From the NCBI GenBank assembly GCA_947477565.1, contig CANJUR010000002.1, positions 124,001-188,000 on the forward strand: 64,000 nt of DNA, given 5' to 3'. The notes under the pieces are model-generated. The model was given only the letters and a program-made list of their open reading frames with translations, was not told the DNA's origin and searched no databases. Within the stretch, counting starts at the first letter, position 1; each line of letters opens with the position of its first letter. The DNA is from Deltaproteobacteria bacterium. Lineage in GTDB: Bacteria > Myxococcota_A > Polyangia > Polyangiales > Ga0077539. The position numbers and the translations under genes are program-made. This document shows positions 60,301-64,000 of this stretch, in pieces.

Positions 60301-62297
60301 TACTCGCTCGGGAAGCCCCTTCGTCCGAGTCGAGGATGCAGTTCTTGTTGCGCTGCGCGGAGATCGCGCGTTCGCGACTCAAGTCAACCGAAGGGGCGCT
60401 CGGTTTCGAGGTGCAAGCCTGGCAGACGAGCCGTTCGCGTTCGCTCTGGGACCGGGTGATCGAGCGTGCACGCGCGCTGCGGGGGACGCACCCGACGGCT
60501 GCCACCGCGGCGCTCAACACCTTGATCGATGGCGAACTATTGTCCGCACAGCAAGCCTGGGACGACTCGGTCCGCGGGCTCCACGCTTTGCAGGCCCTGG
60601 ACTGCGCGCTCACGGAATCAAAAGATCTCGAGCGTGCGGTGGCCGCGATCGAACTCTATCTGCGGCATCACGAGGCACCGCGCGCCGGGCGCAGCACGGT
60701 GATGGAGATGATCGGTCGTCCGACGGTCCCGAGCGAACTTCAGGATGCGCTGCGTGCATCGACGGTGCTCACCGCAACCCCACCGAAGGCCGCGACCGAA
60801 TCGCCGGTGCGCGTGGACGCACTGGAGTTGATTCTCGACGAGGGAGACGCGGCGGAGCGGGCAGAGAGAAGGGGCGTCGTCACGCTGAATCCAGGCGCGC
60901 CGTCGCTTCCCACGCGGGAGGGCCAGGAGTGGATCTCCTTCGTCGCCGAGCCGAAGCCCGTCACCCTCCCAACGACGAGGCCGACCGACTCCCAGGCGTC
61001 GCTCGTCAGGCCGGAGACGCTGGAGCCAAGGCTCAAAGTACCGCAGCCGGACGTCGAGATCGATGCCGACGCGGGCACCTTCGTCATCACGCCCATCGCT
61101 CCTGCCGTTGCCCGACGGCCGACCGCTGAACCCTCCATGGCGGCGCCTTCCATGGTCGCCGCGAGGGAGGTGACCGTCGAGCACAACGAGGTGCTGCGTG
61201 AGCGGATCTCTCGCAACGACGACATCGCCGCAGTGCTCCTCGCGGAGCGTTTCGCCGCGGATCCAGATCGGGTGCATGAGGCCGTCGCGATCCAGCGGGC
61301 ACGCTTCGATGCGGATCCGACCCGCCTCGACGCCCTGGACGCCCTCATCGAATTCGCCCGGCTCGGCGAGCGACGCGGCGAAGTGCTCGGCCTGATGCAG
61401 GTGCGCGCGGTCCTACGCGGCGAGGCCGTCGAACTCCACCCGCTGCACCCCGTGGAGCTTGAGGACCCGCCGGATGGCGTCGCGCGGGTGCTGCTGCCGA
61501 CACGCCTCGGCCCCTTTGCGGAGCTCGGCGCGCTGCTCTGGGAGAGCGTGGGCGTGACGTGGCGGCGCGAGATGTTGCGCACCAACACCCGTGACGAAGG
61601 CGCTCGGCTCACGCCGAACTCGAGCGCACTGCGACCGTTTCAGGCAGCGCTGCGCCTACTGCAGTTGCCGCGCACGACGGCGCTGCTGCTCCGCGATGGA
61701 CCCATCGTAGCGCCGACCCTCTCCGCGGCGACAATGCCCGTCTCGCTGGTGATGCAGATCGAGCAAGCCACGGACTCCCCCGCAGGGCACTTCGCAGTGG
61801 GCTATCACCTCGAGGGCGTGCGGACCGGGCACCTCCCGATCACAGCCCTCGCACCCGATGTGGCGGATCGCATGGTCCGGGCGGTGACCTTCGCGTTCGG
61901 CGCAGGGCTTACCGAGCGGGTCGATCCTGCGGTCGCCATCGCAGCGGCGCAGTTGATGGATGCCACGCCGGCGAGGCTTCATCGGCAGATCCGAGCCTAT
62001 GTCGAAGAACTCGGCAGCTCGCTGACCCCGGAGCGCTGGAGAGCGGCCATCGATCAGGCGCGGGCGCGCGCCGGACTACTCGTTTCAGGCGATTTCTTCG
62101 AGTCTTCACGGTGGCTGCTCGCCAGCGCGCCACAAGAAGTTCCGCGCTCGTTGTCGTGGGCGCTCGTCGAGTGGGAGCCGCTGCGCGACCTGCTGCGCTT
62201 CGCAGTAAGCGAGGAGTATCTCATGCTGCGATGGCCGAATTCGGATAGCCGCCGGAGGCGCATCTCTGCGCGCGCTTCCTCGCCCGAGTCGCGCTGA
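57381..62297 (+). CDS. 1638-aa alpha-solenoid/TPR-like protein
   Basis: Continuous ORF with Ala-rich helical repeats; start 2 nt after the previous stop. Confidence 0.75.
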   Translation: MTSVAMDDEGFAPLGTFELETPPASGENSLLMVLRLLGGGARESDEADRAEARTQLAAVWYSTGSVGLERDALALTHSPTAPTLQRLLALYVETGRWADAARCAETLAASENTQARRTEAWHRWAAAGCMDDARRLAWEGDPTCVVCAYLLRSPETEGVLSAAAAVAQRAGATDMYRALAADAWIESQGVLGADRLVEALRATERPRAALLVALEDAARAYLAEGSASLQRSTELATQDAESLAVWTLRALLPGEGAAGARETVRDLLADRGRAAELAVRLRVDAWAAPRSARAAAWKGVAAMELPHDPLLATRALVEGIRAEPDDVEALTLLRALAAEPTVEAATRDAVWGLVRSPELSADRRSELFLWLGSLEEARGDLAAAESAYASVEGAVPEAFEGLSRVCEGAARQVAQADSEFAPLAEIAAYGRDKTINDAVTRCASTPGALAAASSSMKTLAGIALHHPAAAALWVRAARRSADPGTLAAVLIRLATRSVNVSVRREALLECLSLPQLSSGGGSDAIELLRLFLEDHQGDATVAAALAALAEQRQDHELTRDAIRALALASQEPPERDILLRFVGIRSGVFEALGAAMEEPVPSAGRGDRLRRLHELVGDSVTLLALRTRALMASSGAPGEALAVARRFVDAAPWSPEAVFAFAGLARLGDRGPDIVVAIHAALQSCARLPELASLVRGAVDRLAAIGDEAAIQQVLDAASEAGLLADRTIAEIALRHPPAERSALVRRLEVVIAASDAPDPSWINRLVKLRVAAGEVIAALGARMRGNDLPRAKEEALDALANEAIDDDTQGRWVQCALACGLPQAALRWLARWAAAQGVEAAALRLRCAARVAWTVMGDGAGALEFLRTAVRTETDVDEVLQDANQIGRMSGQLDVLLSVYDDAVDLAAGQHGRCALRYRRALALERGGREAEALDEQFAIFRETPTIGAPMRAIERLATATSRWAPMLDAYEILAREAPSSESRMQFLLRCAEIARSRLKSTEGALGFEVQAWQTSRSRSLWDRVIERARALRGTHPTAATAALNTLIDGELLSAQQAWDDSVRGLHALQALDCALTESKDLERAVAAIELYLRHHEAPRAGRSTVMEMIGRPTVPSELQDALRASTVLTATPPKAATESPVRVDALELILDEGDAAERAERRGVVTLNPGAPSLPTREGQEWISFVAEPKPVTLPTTRPTDSQASLVRPETLEPRLKVPQPDVEIDADAGTFVITPIAPAVARRPTAEPSMAAPSMVAAREVTVEHNEVLRERISRNDDIAAVLLAERFAADPDRVHEAVAIQRARFDADPTRLDALDALIEFARLGERRGEVLGLMQVRAVLRGEAVELHPLHPVELEDPPDGVARVLLPTRLGPFAELGALLWESVGVTWRREMLRTNTRDEGARLTPNSSALRPFQAALRLLQLPRTTALLLRDGPIVAPTLSAATMPVSLVMQIEQATDSPAGHFAVGYHLEGVRTGHLPITALAPDVADRMVRAVTFAFGAGLTERVDPAVAIAAAQLMDATPARLHRQIRAYVEELGSSLTPERWRAAIDQARARAGLLVSGDFFESSRWLLASAPQEVPRSLSWALVEWEPLRDLLRFAVSEEYLMLRWPNSDSRRRRISARASSPESR

Positions 62298-62315
62298 GCC
62301 CGTCACGGAACGTCA

Positions 62316-63266
62316 GTGCGCGCGCAGGTCGAACTCACCTCGGAGTGTCCCGAGTGCCACACCCGAAACGTCTGGGTTGAACTCTACGACCCGACGATGC
62401 CGGCCACCGCGCTCGGGCTCCCGGCAGAGGCCCGCTGCAGGCTCTGCGGTGCGGAGCAGCACAGCAAGGTCGCGCCCGGGCACGCAACTCAGGTCACGTC
62501 ACAGCACGTTGGGCAGTGCCCGTTCTGCGCGCACCCGCTCGACAAGGATGAAGTCATCGCGCACTCGTGCAGCGCCTGCGGGGCGAGCGCGTCGATGGTG
62601 CCAGCACGGCCGGGCGCTGCGCTTGGCGACGCGGCGACGTTGGAGCGGGCGGTGCGGGCGCTCATGATCGACGAGGGCGACGATGACCTCGCGGCGTTCG
62701 CCCAACGGACCTTCGGGCAAGATGACCTGTCCGTGCTCGCGGGGCGGTACGCAGAGGGGCTCGCGGTGGACACGACCCTCGACGGCGGCACCGGGTTTCT
62801 TTCCGGAGCCGTCGCGCGGGTGACGCCGAAATTTCGCACCCCAGCGGTGCAAGGGGGGGCGGTGAGGCTCACTGACGATCGACGCGCGATGCTCCTGGCG
62901 CTCGTGAGCGTTCTGATGGCGGACGGGCAACGTGACCCGCGAGAGATGCTGCTGGTGGAGGCGTTTCTGAATACCGAGGGACTGGCCCCATTGTCGGAGC
63001 AAGAACTCCGGGTGCATCGCCCTGTCGAGATCGCCATGCGGGTGCCCGCCAGGCGACGGGAAGAGCTGCTCTCGCTCATGGCGCAGGTTGCCTATGCGAA
63101 CGGCGTCGCCGACCCGAGCGAGGTACGGGTGCTGCGCGCATTCGCAGACGCATGGGGCATCGCGCAGGGAGAGGTTGATCGCTGCATGGAGACCTACCGC
63201 ACGGCGCGGCGTTCGCGGCAGCAACGACTCATCGATCGGCTACGGTCGTTCTTCCTGACGAATTAA
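62316..63266 (+). CDS. Zinc-ribbon plus TerB-like domain protein
   Basis: CPECHTRN, CRLCGAE, CPFCAHP, CSACGA Cys pairs; MLLALVSVLMADGQRDPREMLLVEAFLNTEGL and MAQVAYANGVADPSEVRVLRAFADAWGI TerB-like motifs. Confidence 0.7.
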   Translation: MRAQVELTSECPECHTRNVWVELYDPTMPATALGLPAEARCRLCGAEQHSKVAPGHATQVTSQHVGQCPFCAHPLDKDEVIAHSCSACGASASMVPARPGAALGDAATLERAVRALMIDEGDDDLAAFAQRTFGQDDLSVLAGRYAEGLAVDTTLDGGTGFLSGAVARVTPKFRTPAVQGGAVRLTDDRRAMLLALVSVLMADGQRDPREMLLVEAFLNTEGLAPLSEQELRVHRPVEIAMRVPARRREELLSLMAQVAYANGVADPSEVRVLRAFADAWGIAQGEVDRCMETYRTARRSRQQRLIDRLRSFFLTN

Positions 63267-63290
63267 GCGCTACCATCTCGCACAACAGTG

Positions 63291-64000
63291 ATGAGTGAGA
63301 CCACGACGGGGGTTGGTGGGGGAATGCAGACGTCCGATGCGCAGCGCGATGGCGTGGCGCGCAGCATCGAGCGTGTGCAGAAGCAGTTTGACCTGGTGAT
63401 GGACAACGTGCGCCGGGTCATCGTCGGAAAGGATGACGTGATCGCGCGCCTGCTGGTGGCAATGACCGCACGGGGCCACGTGCTTCTGCGCGACGTTCCG
63501 GGCGTCGGCAAGACCATGCTCGCACGCAGCGTCGCGGCCTCCATGACGTGCCTCTTCAAGCGCATCCAGTTCACGCCCGATCTGCTGCCCATGGACGTCA
63601 CCGGGTCGAACGTCTTCGACATGCGCCGCAGGGTGTTCGAATTCCAGCGAGGACCCGTGTTTACCAACCTGCTGCTCGCCGACGAGATCAATCGTGCGCC
63701 GCCGAAAACCCAGAGCGCGCTGCTCGAGGTGATGGAGGAGCGACAGGTCACCGTCGAGGGAGAGACCCACACGCTCGACGAGCCCTTCCAGGTCATCGCC
63801 ACGATGAACCCGCTCGACCACGAAGGCACCTACGCTCTCCCTGCCGCGCAGATCGATCGCTTCATGGTCATGCTCTCCCTCGGCTACCCCGCGGAGGCCG
63901 CGGAGGTTCACATGCTCAACGTGCACCTGCAGCCCGACGCGCCCCTCGCGCAGCTCCAGCCAGTGATCACCCGCGATGACTTCCTCGGCTGGCAGCGCAC
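63291..64000 (+). CDS. MoxR-family AAA+ ATPase (3' truncated by window)
   Basis: Read directly: VIVGKDDVIARLLVAMTARGHVLLRDVPGVGKTMLARSVA...GPVFTNLLLADEINRAPPKTQSALLEVMEERQVTVEGETHTLDEPFQVIATMNPLDHEGTYALPAAQIDRFMV. Absent from the ORF list because it has no stop in the window. Confidence 0.92.
   Translation, partial: MSETTTGVGGGMQTSDAQRDGVARSIERVQKQFDLVMDNVRRVIVGKDDVIARLLVAMTARGHVLLRDVPGVGKTMLARSVAASMTCLFKRIQFTPDLLPMDVTGSNVFDMRRRVFEFQRGPVFTNLLLADEINRAPPKTQSALLEVMEERQVTVEGETHTLDEPFQVIATMNPLDHEGTYALPAAQIDRFMVMLSLGYPAEAAEVHMLNVHLQPDAPLAQLQPVITRDDFLGWQR

Overview
The window is a high-GC chromosomal segment. Gene content suggests Myxococcota (deltaproteobacterial): Ser/Thr kinases, FHA/sigma-54 regulators, Cys-rich lipoproteins and TPR giants. 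It is dense with protein-coding genes, many joined by 4-nt ATGA/GTGA overlaps. I saw no rRNA operon, CRISPR array, transposase, integrase or prophage. Confident genes include an EpmB/KamA radical-SAM protein, ABC exporter, truncated haemoglobin, YchF, pyruvate kinase, CBS-domain cystathionine beta-synthase, UvrC, HutH, fatty-acid desaturase, a partial Fo ATP synthase cluster (atpZ-atpI-atpB-atpE), a patatin-like lipase, YacG and a MoxR ATPase cut by the right edge. Main items for follow-up: (1) an unannotated 6S RNA gene on the minus strand at ~43.16-43.36 kb with apical hairpin, -10 box and intrinsic terminator; (2) a two-gene ATP-dependent dehydratase-activase-like system (1200 aa double-ASKHA/Fe-S activase plus 659 aa partner) with a candidate operator; (3) a ZnR-GYF-TM-TPR protein with GltJ/AgmX-like N-terminal architecture, in a co-directional cluster with a 1638-aa solenoid protein, a Zn-ribbon/TerB-like protein and MoxR; (4) a response-regulator receiver gene broken by one in-frame TAG; (5) three consecutive dyads upstream of a TPR-kinase gene; (6) a tRNA-T-arm-like hairpin next to a Cys-rich lipoprotein gene. 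All family calls come from reading motifs; no database search was run.
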